From JAVZLH01 sp038883475 (GTDB lineage Archaea > Thermoproteota > Bathyarchaeia > Bathyarchaeales > Bathycorpusculaceae), in assembly GCA_038883475.1 (NCBI GenBank), contig JAVZMA010000014.1, forward strand, positions 1-32,688: a DNA stretch of 32,688 nt, read 5' to 3'. The translations under genes and the position numbers were made by a program. The notes under the pieces are model-generated. The model was not told the origin of the DNA. It searched no databases and saw nothing but the letters and a program-made list of their open reading frames with translations. Numbering within the stretch: the stretch's first letter is position 1; each line of letters opens with the position of its first letter. This document shows, one piece after another, positions 1-8,347 of the stretch.

Positions 1-714
1 AAAATGTGTAACCACTATGTCGGCGCCAGCAACAAGCTCATAAAACTGTGTAGAATACTCGATTATTTTCCATTCGGGATGCCGTTGTTTATAAGGTTCT
101 GGATTTACTTTGCCAGTTTGTAAAACCACATTTTCTAAACTGCTTTTAGAAATTACGTCAAAAAGTTGCTTATGCCCCAGAGTACCACCTGTTACCAGAA
201 TATATCCGCCGTTCCATGGTTCCACTTCAGGTTTTGGAAGCAAGGGTCCAACAACCACCCCCCTTTTTAAAAGTCTTTTTTGCTCTTCCCAATGCAAGGC
301 AGTGACAGTTGAAAAGGGTTGTAGTAAAAGCGCGGTTTTTGAAGCTTTTGTAAAGCGAACGGAGCTTTCAATGTTAAATAATGGTATGCCTTTCATCCAA
401 GCAAAAAAACTTGGCGGTATACAAAAGTTGCTGCCGGTGCTTACAACTGCATCAAAGTTGCCGGAGACTTGCCTAAAAGATTCGAAAAAAGCTTTTGTTA
501 GTTTCGGAAGGAATTCGCTTATGGGGGTTTTGGCTTCCCGTGGCTTCAAAAGAAAATAAACTGTGCCAAACTTGCTGAGTCTTTTTTGACTTAAAACATC
601 TCCTTTAGGGACGAGAAAATGCATTTTAGCTCTGCCGTGAAGCCTCTGCGCTAGAGCGTAGCCATATCCAGTATGCCCTCCTCCACCCGCAAGGATTAAC
701 ACGTCCTTTGTCAA
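1..714 (-). CDS. Alg14-Alg13 fused UDP-GlcNAc transferase-like glycosyltransferase (partial, cut by left edge)
   Basis: An open frame runs leftward from a TTG at 714 and leaves the window after 238 codons without a stop. The TTG follows a GGGGGG ribosome site about six bases upstream. The N-terminal half begins LILAGGGGHTGYG, the glycine-rich start of Alg14/EpsE/PssD proteins. The second half has LVTGGTLGHKQLFD (about residues 185-198), matching the start of Alg13/EpsF, and the edge cuts at ADIVVTH, where Alg13 proteins continue into a glycine-rich sugar-nucleotide site. In eukaryotes Alg13 and Alg14 together add the second GlcNAc to the dolichol-linked glycan; in bacteria the pair builds exopolysaccharide. 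Here both appear fused in Alg14-Alg13 order. The divergent neighbour is a flippase, so lipid-linked glycan synthesis for N-glycosylation or a surface polymer is likely. The donor and acceptor sugars cannot be read from sequence. Confidence 0.82.
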   Translation of the reverse strand, partial: MTKDVLILAGGGGHTGYGYALAQRLHGRAKMHFLVPKGDVLSQKRLSKFGTVYFLLKPREAKTPISEFLPKLTKAFFESFRQVSGNFDAVVSTGSNFCIPPSFFAWMKGIPLFNIESSVRFTKASKTALLLQPFSTVTALHWEEQKRLLKRGVVVGPLLPKPEVEPWNGGYILVTGGTLGHKQLFDVISKSSLENVVLQTGKVNPEPYKQRHPEWKIIEYSTQFYELVAGADIVVTHF

Positions 715-772
715 CTATTCCCCCCTTTTGTAGCCCGCTTTAATATTTGCTCGATGATAACTATTCAACAAG

Positions 773-782
773 TATTTAAAAC
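773..782. promoter_or_regulatory. TATA-like element between divergent glycan genes
   Basis: The run GTATTTAAAA reads as a plausible TATA box on the plus strand. It would place a transcript start near 803-806, about 20 bases before the flippase ATG. On the minus strand it reads TTTTAAATAC and could serve the glycosyltransferase with a leader of roughly 35 bases; AAATATTAAA near 742-752 is a second minus-strand candidate. Assignment is by spacing only. Confidence 0.4.
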
Positions 783-824
783 TCTAAATGGCTAAAAACC
801 TATCTGTAAACTTGCCTAGTTAAC

Positions 825-2336
825 ATGACACAAGGTGGAGCTTTGGCTAAGAACGAGATAAGAGTTCACTATTCGGGTCTCGTTATATTTGTCACTAAGA
901 TGCTCAGTATAGCAACTGGCATGATTTTTACAATTTTATTAACAAGGGAAGATATAACAGGGATTTCGAAGGGTCAGTTTGGTGTTTGGTCCAACGTATC
1001 CGATTTGACAGGGTATTTCACGCTTTTTGCTCCGGCAATTCCATTTTGGGTAATGCGCTTTGTCGCAAGAGAAAGGAGGGGTGCGGCAAAAACAGGGTTT
1101 CTTGCGAATTTAGTATTAGCCGTGGTTTCAGTGACTTTTTATATTCTATTAGTTCCACTAATTGCTCCTGCGCTCAATGTCAGCGCGTACATAAACCTCT
1201 ATTTGTTAGCGTCTGCCAATATGGTAAACGTTTACATGCTCAGCGTACTGGAAGCATGTTTACAGGCAAAGAAACCTCAAGCGGTAGGATACGGTTTGCT
1301 TTTAGAAGAACTATGCAAAATTTTCTCGGCGTACTTATTCATGGTGGTGTTGCGGCAGCAACTTCTGGGAGCTATGGCGGCGCTTGTCATAGCGATAGCA
1401 GTTCAGATAGCATATTACATAAAGTTGGTATCGCCTGAGTTTAAGCAAGAAGTTCAATGGAGCTATGTGAAGGAATGGTTGAAAGGTTCAACTGCAAACG
1501 TTTATAACTTAATAGGTAATAACATAGCCGCATTCATATTCATACTACTTTTTGTTTATGGTGGTCAAACTGCGAGGGGAAATTATCAGGCTGCAGCGGT
1601 AATTGCGAACATAATCATATACTCTACTTTCTTATCTTATGCATTGTATCCAAAGTTGCTTACCTCAAATAGTCTTGAGGATGTGACAGCATCCCTTAGG
1701 ATGGTCTTGATGTTTGCAGTTCCGATGACAGCAGGGGTATTGGCGATGCCTGAGTCATTTCTTACAATTTTAGACGAATCTTACAGAGAAGCCACGCCAA
1801 TACTCATCATTTTAGCGGTTGACGCACTTATAGCAACATTAGGAAGCTTTTACACTTCTGTCGTCTTTGGAGTTGAGAAGCTAGATGAGAAAGCTCAGAT
1901 CTCACTTCGGCAACTGGTGAGAAGTAACATTTTTAAAGTTTTCACTTTACCGTATATTCATTCAGCGATAACGCTACCAACAACATTTTATGTTCTATCA
2001 AACTTTGCGCTTAACCAATCAGTGCAAGCCGGGATTTATGTGGCGGTGATAAACATGGTAGCACGCCTTCTGATGTTTTCCATCTTATATCTTATTGTTC
2101 GCAAAACAGTTTCGGTTGCTATTCCGTGGACAAACATAGCAAAATACATTCTCGCTTCCATAATTATGGGCTGCATCCTTTTTGTGATTCCTCACCCGAG
2201 GACAATAAGTTCAACTCTAGGCTACACGGTGTCGGGTGGAATCATTTACCTTACGCTTTTGATGATAATGGACAAGGAGGCTAGGATATTGTTTAAAGCG
2301 GTGTGGCATGAAATTAAGTTTATAGTTAGTAGGTGA
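825..2336 (+). CDS. Polysaccharide/oligosaccharide flippase (Wzx-like, MOP superfamily)
   Basis: A 503-residue, highly hydrophobic protein with about 12-14 predicted membrane segments along its whole length and short charged loops (for example RFVARERRGAAK near residue 80). Length and pattern fit the polysaccharide biosynthesis (RfbX/Wzx-like) branch of the multidrug/oligosaccharidyl-lipid/polysaccharide exporters, which flip lipid-linked sugars across the membrane. Pairing with the divergent Alg14-Alg13-like transferase supports a glycan role over drug export. The start is uncertain: ATG at 825 sits about 20 bases after a predicted transcript start, while an in-frame TTG at 843 follows GGTGGAG closely. 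It ends four bases before the convergent TrmB-like gene. The substrate is unknown. Confidence 0.8.
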   Translation: MTQGGALAKNEIRVHYSGLVIFVTKMLSIATGMIFTILLTREDITGISKGQFGVWSNVSDLTGYFTLFAPAIPFWVMRFVARERRGAAKTGFLANLVLAVVSVTFYILLVPLIAPALNVSAYINLYLLASANMVNVYMLSVLEACLQAKKPQAVGYGLLLEELCKIFSAYLFMVVLRQQLLGAMAALVIAIAVQIAYYIKLVSPEFKQEVQWSYVKEWLKGSTANVYNLIGNNIAAFIFILLFVYGGQTARGNYQAAAVIANIIIYSTFLSYALYPKLLTSNSLEDVTASLRMVLMFAVPMTAGVLAMPESFLTILDESYREATPILIILAVDALIATLGSFYTSVVFGVEKLDEKAQISLRQLVRSNIFKVFTLPYIHSAITLPTTFYVLSNFALNQSVQAGIYVAVINMVARLLMFSILYLIVRKTVSVAIPWTNIAKYILASIIMGCILFVIPHPRTISSTLGYTVSGGIIYLTLLMIMDKEARILFKAVWHEIKFIVSR

Positions 2337-2340
2337 TGGA

Positions 2341-3213
2341 TTAGGCGTTGTTATTCCATAGTTCCAGAAAAAGTGTTTTCAAGGCTTTTATGAAAGCGTC
2401 ATAGTTTGTCCATAACGCAGCTACCCGTTTTTTGCCGTTGTCTTTTCTGATTAGCAGAAGTAGTTGTTCGCTGTCGGCTAGCAGGAAAGTCGGTAGGTCT
2501 CCATTGTTTGAAAGGGAGTATTTGGCTTTTTTAAGCTTCATCTTATCAATGAAAAAGCAGCTTTTCGGAGAATAATTTGTTAACAGTTGCACGTTTATGT
2601 TCGCTTTCGCCGCATTTTCGAGCCTGTCTAAGACGCCTGAGTGGTAGAAGTTTGTGATGTCGTATTCGGATAGGTAAACTAAGGCTTCTTTTTGAACATT
2701 GTTGAGTATCTCGTTAGTCTTTAGGCTTATTTGCTCCTCGCCCTCTAATATCTGGAAAACTTCCTTTCTCTCGCTTTCTGTCTCTGTTTTTGGAAGGGAA
2801 AGCCAAAGATCGACAAGACTTTGCTTTTTTCTTTCCAGGAGGCTTATTTTCATTTTTTTGGTTTCTATAAGTATATCTAAGGCTTTTTCAAATGGTGTAG
2901 CAATGAATTTGAGGGGTTTTTCGAAAACAGATGATATTAGACCCTTTTTTTCTAGGTCGCGTAGGATTCTGTATGTTTCTGTTCTGTGGAGGGACAACGC
3001 TTCTGAAATTTCGCTGGCCTTGTGCTCTCCTGCGCGAGCCAAGTAGATGTAGACTCTTATCTCGTTCTTGGATAACCCGAGTCTGCATAGGGCTTTCTCT
3101 ATGATTTCGATGGATTTATTTGGTCCTTTATCGGTTTTTATGAACCGCCACATTCCGCTTTTTTCATCGTAGAGTTTTATGACGCTTTCGGGTTTTTCAA
3201 CAGATAATTCCAT
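2341..3213 (-). CDS. TrmB-family transcriptional regulator
   Basis: A 290-residue protein with a winged helix at about residues 42-105: LGLSKNEIRVYIYLARAG, the ASEISEALSLHRTETYRIL recognition region, and a wing through LEKKGLISS. This is the usual TrmB N-terminal domain. A helical linker at about 110-145 follows, then a C-terminal region (about 150-290) resembling the PLD-like/TrmB effector domain. TrmB proteins in archaea commonly regulate sugar transport and central metabolism, binding a sugar in the C-terminal domain. About 35 residues precede the winged helix, which is longer than usual. Neighbours give no clear target: a flippase lies convergent and a small membrane protein is divergent across 214 bases. 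The effector and regulon are unknown. Confidence 0.8.
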   Translation of the reverse strand: MELSVEKPESVIKLYDEKSGMWRFIKTDKGPNKSIEIIEKALCRLGLSKNEIRVYIYLARAGEHKASEISEALSLHRTETYRILRDLEKKGLISSVFEKPLKFIATPFEKALDILIETKKMKISLLERKKQSLVDLWLSLPKTETESERKEVFQILEGEEQISLKTNEILNNVQKEALVYLSEYDITNFYHSGVLDRLENAAKANINVQLLTNYSPKSCFFIDKMKLKKAKYSLSNNGDLPTFLLADSEQLLLLIRKDNGKKRVAALWTNYDAFIKALKTLFLELWNNNA

Positions 3214-3273
3214 TTTATTCCCAACAGCCTACTCCCAGTTCAAATTCCGATGTAGAATTCGATTCTGGCTAGG

Positions 3274-3285
3274 CATATTTTATAC
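3274..3285 (-). promoter_or_regulatory. TATA box candidate for the TrmB-like gene
   Basis: On the minus strand this reads GTATAAAATATG, a good archaeal TATA sequence about 60-70 bases upstream of the ATG at 3213. It implies a leader of roughly 35 bases. An interrupted inverted repeat (GAATTC ... GAATC, about 3290-3307) lies just upstream and could be an operator, but this is weak. Confidence 0.45.
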
Positions 3286-3427
3286 TTCTGAATTCAAAAT
3301 ATGAATCACAAATCCATAATCAAAAGCGTTAAATCAACAAAGTCGAAAATTAACATCAGAAGCCGGATAGGGGGAAGGGGAAGCGCAGAGTAAAGTAGGC
3401 TTAGAATTTAGTTTACGGTATCTTTTC

Positions 3428-3856
3428 TTGCCTAGAAACAACCATTGGTTGAGGAGGAACGCTTTAGTTTTTGCTTTTATACTTTTTGATTATTTCTCAA
3501 CGCTAGCTTTTTGTCGTTTACCTCATCAAGAAGCGAATATTTACGCGCGAACATTTATGGAAAGTTTTGGCATACCTTTAGGACTAACACTGTTTGTTCT
3601 GATAGCTAACCTTCCGATTTACATGGTTTTTTGTGTGGACTCTCATCTGGTTAAGCTTCCACAAAGAACTGCCGTTGTTGTTGAAATTGGTCTTGATATA
3701 GTTTTCGCATGGTTCATTGCAGGACTTCATTTTAGCGGCGGCTCCAGTTGGTTTTGGATTGCGCCAGATTTGGTTAGGCAGGCTCTTGGGGCTATTTTGT
3801 ACGTGTCTGCTGCTTTGCTGTTTGTGAAATCCCATAAACCACGCTATGATAGTTGA
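3428..3856 (+). CDS. Small multi-pass membrane protein of unknown function
   Basis: A 142-residue protein starting at TTG 3428, the only possible start after an in-frame stop at 3368. It has a basic start (PRNNHWLRR) and about four hydrophobic segments, near residues 12-28, 48-70, 82-102 and 115-136. The first segment contains FDYFSTLAF and is followed by an acidic-asparagine EAN near residue 36. This is loosely reminiscent of the DUF5658-type small membrane proteins, but I do not claim membership. No SD sequence precedes the start. It lies alone between the TrmB-like gene (divergent) and a coiled-coil gene about 96 bases downstream. Confidence 0.6.
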   Translation: MPRNNHWLRRNALVFAFILFDYFSTLAFCRLPHQEANIYARTFMESFGIPLGLTLFVLIANLPIYMVFCVDSHLVKLPQRTAVVVEIGLDIVFAWFIAGLHFSGGSSWFWIAPDLVRQALGAILYVSAALLFVKSHKPRYDS

Positions 3857-3952
3857 TTATGGTTAGTGTGTAACAGTTGGTAACATACTAACTCTATTAT
3901 CTTTATGATTTTGATAGTTTAACCGATATTATTCGAGTCAGGAGATTCCATT

Positions 3953-4621
3953 ATGGAAAAGAAAGACGCCAAAACAGCTGAAAACGCGCCTCAACCGCAA
4001 AAACAAGAAGAAGCCCAAACAGAAGTTGCTGAAGAAGCATACTTTTTCCATCCTGTACAGCTTTCAGAGGAAAGTGGAGAAGTATTAGATGAACAAGAGA
4101 TAGAGAAATCCAAGGTTGAAGTGGAACAGAAACTGCAAGAGCTTTTGAAAAGTATTAGTGAGGAGACCCTGCAGCTGAGCGAGTTTTTGATGGAGGAAAA
4201 CAAGATAATGAATGAACTGTGCATAGCTCTTAAACAGATTCTGAAAAAACTTAATGTATCCTTCAACATTCCTCCGCAGGATATACCCCTTAGGAAAAGG
4301 GCAAAGAAGGTTATTTTGAATGAGGAGGGACACTTAATACTTGTTTACGAGAAAGGCGAGGTGCACTCGGCTTTTTTGGCTGAGTATCCCCCTGAAATTG
4401 TGATGGCTGTTTTGCTTGTTATAATGCCGGAAATGGCTAAGGTGATAATGCTTTACAGAAAGAAGATAAGTACAAGAGTAAGCTTCTTCGGAAAAGTAAG
4501 AAAGGAACTTAAAAGTGTTGTAAAAGCGATAATAGGCAGCGGACAAGAAAGTACAGGCGCTAGCCAAGAACAGTCAATGGATGTCGTAAAAGAGGAAATA
4601 AACAGTGAAAATCAAGGCTAG
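3953..4621 (+). CDS. Unrecognised coiled-coil protein (222 aa)
   Basis: I do not recognise this protein. The first ~50 residues are low-complexity, rich in Glu, Gln, Lys and Ala, and probably disordered. Residues about 46-100 form a likely coiled coil (KVEVEQKLQELLKSI onward). Residues about 118-140 look like a beta hairpin (KKVILNEEGHLILVYEKGE). A hydrophobic stretch at about 148-168 (IVMAVLLVIMPEMAKVIMLY) could be a membrane helix or a buried helix, followed by a basic tail. The ATG is preceded by CAGGAGA with eight-base spacing, so the start is good. The next gene begins six bases after the stop, so the two are very likely co-transcribed and may form one complex. Confidence 0.65.
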   Translation: MEKKDAKTAENAPQPQKQEEAQTEVAEEAYFFHPVQLSEESGEVLDEQEIEKSKVEVEQKLQELLKSISEETLQLSEFLMEENKIMNELCIALKQILKKLNVSFNIPPQDIPLRKRAKKVILNEEGHLILVYEKGEVHSAFLAEYPPEIVMAVLLVIMPEMAKVIMLYRKKISTRVSFFGKVRKELKSVVKAIIGSGQESTGASQEQSMDVVKEEINSENQG

Positions 4622-4627
4622 AAGGGA

Positions 4628-5176
4628 TTGGTGCCAAGTTTGGGCGGGTTTTTAACTGAAATTCGAACTTTTTATTCGCTTAAGGAAATACGAGAAGGCA
4701 TCGAAGAGGAGATAAACCAGTATAAGCTGCTGTTCGAAGATTACAGTCAATGGTTGGGAAGCCTCTTAAGGAACCCTGAATCCTTGAAAAATCAGGAAAT
4801 GACAAAAAAGGCTTCTGAACTGCAGAAGGTTTTAAAAACTGGGAGCAGAGGTAAAGGTAAAAAAGAGGAAAAGAAAGCTGGTTTTTCAACAGAGTGGGTG
4901 CAGTTTAAGGACGTTATGCTTTGCTCTGATGAAGTAGGCGAAATAGAAGTGCTTTTTGAAGCTATTGAAGAATTGAAAAGCAAAATTGACAGACTTGAAA
5001 AGGCTAAAAACTCCATAGTGGACTTGGAGCGTTATGGTTTAGGAAAAGAACTTTTATATGTAACCTATATACATGACGGAATTCCCGAAAAGATTGTTTT
5101 CAAACAGAAGAAGGGTGTTGAAACCGCGCAAAAATTCGAGTTTGCTGCTGACTTCTCGGTTCTGACACAAACATGA
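4628..5176 (+). CDS. Unrecognised coiled-coil protein (about 182 aa)
   Basis: I do not recognise this protein. It is helical and charged, with two likely coiled-coil stretches: about residues 18-40 (LKEIREGIEEEINQYKLLF) and 105-135 (EVLFEAIEELKSKIDRLEK). A lysine-rich linker (GSRGKGKKEEKKAG) lies between them, and the C-terminus looks beta-rich (ELLYVTYIHDGIPEKIVF). The start could be TTG 4628 or the next codon, GTG 4631; GAAGGG just upstream favours GTG. It follows the preceding coiled-coil gene by six bases and ends 13 bases from the convergent VWA gene. Whether the pair works with the adjacent MoxR-VWA genes cannot be told from position, since they are on opposite strands. Confidence 0.65.
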   Translation: MVPSLGGFLTEIRTFYSLKEIREGIEEEINQYKLLFEDYSQWLGSLLRNPESLKNQEMTKKASELQKVLKTGSRGKGKKEEKKAGFSTEWVQFKDVMLCSDEVGEIEVLFEAIEELKSKIDRLEKAKNSIVDLERYGLGKELLYVTYIHDGIPEKIVFKQKKGVETAQKFEFAADFSVLTQT

Positions 5177-5189
5177 AGCGGAAACTAAA

Positions 5190-6905
5190 TCAGGAAGTGT
5201 TATATTCCATGAAAGCTTTAGTAAATTTCTTCATTAAATCATAGGGGTTTTCAACAACACAGTTCACACGAGTGTATTGCCGAACTGCTCGACTGTTTAC
5301 ACCAATACCAATAACTCCAACACCCATGCGCTCAACTTTTTTGATGTTTTCTTTCAGTTTTTCTTCAGCGTCACTGTATCCCGTGGGGAAGAAGTCTGAA
5401 ACAACAACTAGGACCCTTGCCTCCTCTATGCGTTTCGTTAATGCGTGAGCTGCTAGCAAAATCGCGTCAGGAAGATATGTGAAGCCTCCATGGATTAAAC
5501 CCCCTATTCTAGCTTTTACTCTTGAGTCAAATTTTTCAGAGAAGTCCTTGATGACGTAAAATTTGTTGTTGAAAGCGTACATGCCCCAAGAGTTCTGGTT
5601 GAGGATTAGCGTTCTTGCAACTTCAGCTAAGCAGAGGGCTATTCCTCGAACCTCGCCTTTAAACATGTTTAGGCTTTGACTAGCGTCAATAAGTATTGAC
5701 CATGTATCCTCTCTTGTTTGGAGCTCTTCCCTTGTGAAAATGTCGGTTCGCTGACTTTTGCTGGCTATGACCTGTATCGCCTCTTGCAAATCAACGAAAC
5801 CGCTTTCTTGTCTAAAGTCTTCCCCGCTAACGTTTTTCAAGAGCCTAAGCATATGCAGCACACGCCTTATAGGGCTACTTAAAAGCTCCCTTCTTCGTAA
5901 AAACTCGGCGTAATCCTCTGATGGAAACGCGAAATCTTCAAAAAGCGTGTCCTTTCCAAGTGTGGCATAATCCTTCAAAATTTTTAAACGAGAGATTTCT
6001 CTTTCCTGCCATGCTATTAGAGCTCGCTGGGCTTCGCTTTCATTCAAATTCTGCATTAAAGTTTTAAGTTGAGCTTCACTATCCATCTCTGGACTGGCAA
6101 AGCGCAGCGCCCCAGCTAAGTGCTGTTGAATTTCTTCGTCTTTTGGGATGCGTTGCTCGTAGAAGAGGTCATTTGTGCCATGACTCTCTGTATACAATAA
6201 AGATGGAACTTCGAAGACTTCGCCATAAACGGCTATTGTTTCATAAATTTTGTTAGCTGCATCTATCTTCTCGTCTATGGTGGGGTTGCTGCCTATTTTT
6301 CTTAGAATGGAGGTTATGGCTTCCACATCGGTTTTTATTTCGTCGCTTATGTCGCCTTTAACCTTTCCCGTGTTAACGCTTAGAAGAGTTGAAACCATAA
6401 TTCGTGAAACGTCGTTTGGAAGCTCTTTTGCATCTTTCATTCTGAGAAACGAAAAAGCGTTTGCATATGCTATTTCTGGAAGCATCCAATTGAAAGACTG
6501 CTTCAAATTTGCGTCAACAATAGCGTCTTCAAGAAGGCTAAGAACGTAAGTAGCTAGGTTAAGCTGCTTCCCTCCTGCCCACTTAGCATAAATTGAAAAG
6601 TTAGATAAGTAAGCGTGCATGCTAAGATGGTATACCGCGGCTTTAAAAATGTACCAAATAATTTTCCTGTGAACGGGATCTTGAAGGTTAAACTTTAACC
6701 CTTGGAAAAATGCTTGATTTTTATCCAGCATTTTGGGCTTAATTAAATGAAGAACCAAGCCTTGCGAGTCCTTTCCGAGATATGGGTATTTCAACTCGTC
6801 ATGAAGAACAATTTTTAGTTCATTATGTGTTTTCTTTGATATTTGGGGAACGGTAGACCATGCAAAATCAAAAAAGTTCAAGGCAAAACCCGTTTTATGA
6901 TGCAC
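5190..6905 (-). CDS. VWA-domain protein (CbbO/NorD/CobT-like partner of a MoxR ATPase)
   Basis: A 571-residue protein with a C-terminal von Willebrand factor A domain at about 402-560. The metal-binding site is complete: DxSxS as D407-A-S409-Q-S411, a threonine in GGFTYLPDA (T476) and an aspartate in VVVSDFFPTG (D504). The N-terminal region is helical and has LLEDAIVDANL at about 124-134, resembling the LLEDARVE-type motif of NorD, CbbO and CobT proteins. In those families the VWA protein pairs with a MoxR-class AAA ATPase to remodel or insert metal into a target enzyme. The GTG start overlaps the upstream ATPase gene by 11 bases, so translation is probably coupled. No target enzyme is adjacent. 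Confidence 0.82.
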   Translation of the reverse strand: MHHKTGFALNFFDFAWSTVPQISKKTHNELKIVLHDELKYPYLGKDSQGLVLHLIKPKMLDKNQAFFQGLKFNLQDPVHRKIIWYIFKAAVYHLSMHAYLSNFSIYAKWAGGKQLNLATYVLSLLEDAIVDANLKQSFNWMLPEIAYANAFSFLRMKDAKELPNDVSRIMVSTLLSVNTGKVKGDISDEIKTDVEAITSILRKIGSNPTIDEKIDAANKIYETIAVYGEVFEVPSLLYTESHGTNDLFYEQRIPKDEEIQQHLAGALRFASPEMDSEAQLKTLMQNLNESEAQRALIAWQEREISRLKILKDYATLGKDTLFEDFAFPSEDYAEFLRRRELLSSPIRRVLHMLRLLKNVSGEDFRQESGFVDLQEAIQVIASKSQRTDIFTREELQTREDTWSILIDASQSLNMFKGEVRGIALCLAEVARTLILNQNSWGMYAFNNKFYVIKDFSEKFDSRVKARIGGLIHGGFTYLPDAILLAAHALTKRIEEARVLVVVSDFFPTGYSDAEEKLKENIKKVERMGVGVIGIGVNSRAVRQYTRVNCVVENPYDLMKKFTKAFMEYNTS

Positions 6906-7986
6906 CGAAGAATGACTCTATTACGCGTTTTACTGCTGCTTGAATTTCAACATCATCACTTGTTGTCCCAACTATTGTTTCCACAGCCGCTTCTATGGGT
7001 TCGCAACCATCAGCAATCAAAGTTGCCCAGTTAATTAGGTCTCCGGGCGACGGCCCATAGGGCAAGTCACCGTTTTTGTATTGTCGCCGAAGTTCTGCCC
7101 CAGCTTTAACTATTTTTTCGGCTGTTCTTGCGTCTATACCACTTCTTTTGACTAAAAGTTCAATTTCGTCTGGGGAGATTTTGTCCCCTATACTCAAGTA
7201 ATCAAAGTTTATCCACACTGACATGCGTCGCCTTAAAGCCGCGTTTAAGGGTTTTGTTCCAATAAATTCCGCTGAGAACGGGTTCATCGCGATTACTAGA
7301 TAGCCATAAGGATGCCTATGGACTATTTCATTATCCTTTTCTGTCAGAACAAGGTGGCCCCTCGTGTCCAGAACAGGGTTTAATCGTGTGGCTATGTCTT
7401 GTTTCATCATGTTAGCCTCGTCCAAATATAACAGACCGCCGTGTCTGCACCACATAACTATTTGCCCATCAATCCAGTTTTCTTTTCCAAGACCGATATA
7501 TCTACCAAACAGGTCATATGCTGATGTTTGCAAACCACAGTTTATCTCCCACATTGGAAGACCGCAAAGTTCAGCAACCAAGTAAACTATATGTGTCTTT
7601 CCAGTACCGCTCGGACCAATTAACGCGCACTGCTTAAAGTGGTAAAGAGCACGAACTATTCTTTCAACATAATTGAAACCGCGGTCAATGTATTCTGGAG
7701 TGTTACGCGGTATCAAAGATTGAACAGATTCGGGAAACACGTATCCTGGATGCAAATCATATTTTTCTATTCGATACTTTTTGCGAAGGTCATTTTGTGA
7801 TGTGACAGCCACATTGGCAGTCTTCGTAATAGAAACAGACAATTTTGTGTCCTTAACTTCGGTTTTTATTTGTTCTTCAACAACGTATGCAGAATCCTTT
7901 TTCTGTTTTTTTCCACCTTGGAATCCGAAGCCGACGGTTTCTGCCACTATTGGTTTTTCTGTCAATTTCTGCTTTACAGGCGACAA
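6895..7986 (-). CDS. MoxR-family AAA+ ATPase
   Basis: A MoxR/CbbQ/NorQ/GvpN-type ATPase. From the chosen start, Walker A GPSGTGKT is at about 124-131, Walker B LLYLDEAN at 185-192, sensor-1 asparagine in AMNP near 235, and an arginine finger in ALRRRM near 252-254. The first ~65 residues are basic and probably flexible. I place the start at TTG 7986 because GGAGG lies seven bases before it. A longer reading from TTG 8022 would begin upstream of the transcript start predicted from the TATA box at 8028-8037. With the overlapping VWA gene it should form an ATPase-VWA chaperone that remodels or activates another protein complex. The client is unknown. Confidence 0.87.
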   Translation of the reverse strand: MSPVKQKLTEKPIVAETVGFGFQGGKKQKKDSAYVVEEQIKTEVKDTKLSVSITKTANVAVTSQNDLRKKYRIEKYDLHPGYVFPESVQSLIPRNTPEYIDRGFNYVERIVRALYHFKQCALIGPSGTGKTHIVYLVAELCGLPMWEINCGLQTSAYDLFGRYIGLGKENWIDGQIVMWCRHGGLLYLDEANMMKQDIATRLNPVLDTRGHLVLTEKDNEIVHRHPYGYLVIAMNPFSAEFIGTKPLNAALRRRMSVWINFDYLSIGDKISPDEIELLVKRSGIDARTAEKIVKAGAELRRQYKNGDLPYGPSPGDLINWATLIADGCEPIEAAVETIVGTTSDDVEIQAAVKRVIESFFGAS

Positions 7987-8027
7987 AATATTTCCTCCAT
8001 CTCTGATAGAGAAAGGGGACAAGAACT

Positions 8028-8037
8028 GATTTAAATC
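8028..8037 (-). promoter_or_regulatory. TATA box candidate for the MoxR-VWA operon
   Basis: The palindromic GATTTAAATC lies about 45 bases upstream of the TTG at 7986. It predicts a transcript start near 8007 and a leader of about 20 bases holding the GGAGG ribosome site. This spacing supports the shorter start for the ATPase. Confidence 0.5.
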
Positions 8038-8077
8038 TTACTTCTCACGATTCAATACGATTGATTAGTCGAGCCAA

Positions 8078-8347
8078 TTACAATAAAAGATCAGCCAAAA
8101 CATTTTGCAATGTAGCTTTATCTCCTATATTTCGGAAGATGGCTTTTCCAGTTCCGTAAAGGCGGAAGGAGACATCTTTGAAGGATAACTCGAAAATTAT
8201 GGATGCAATTGACTTTTCAACTTTTGCCTTTTTCAAAATTTTGGCTATGGCTTCGTCTTTCTTTTCATACTTGAATATTACGATGAACTCTTTTTCTTTC
8301 CCGCATGTTTCTTCGATTCTCGCCACGTAATCATCAATAGTCGTCAT
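8078..8347 (-). CDS. Small protein co-translated with SufS-like desulfurase
   Basis: An 89-residue protein I cannot assign to a family. It is a mixed alpha/beta sequence with a strand-like FIVIFKYEKK, a helix AIAKILKKAKVEKSIAS, strands IIFELSFKDVSFRLYG and a hydrophobic C-terminus (LQNVLADLLL). It has one cysteine (CGKEKE, residue 15). Its ATG shares one base with the stop of the desulfurase gene (TAATG), and AAGGAG sits upstream within that gene, so translation is coupled. This makes it the last gene of the sulfur-mobilisation operon. A role as a modulator or adaptor of the desulfurase is possible but not shown. Confidence 0.7.
   Translation of the reverse strand: MTTIDDYVARIEETCGKEKEFIVIFKYEKKDEAIAKILKKAKVEKSIASIIFELSFKDVSFRLYGTGKAIFRNIGDKATLQNVLADLLL

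Noticed and set aside
110..559. A 149-codon open frame on the plus strand
   Set aside because: It is antisense to the Alg14-Alg13-like frame, which has clear family motifs, and its own translation has no recognisable domain.
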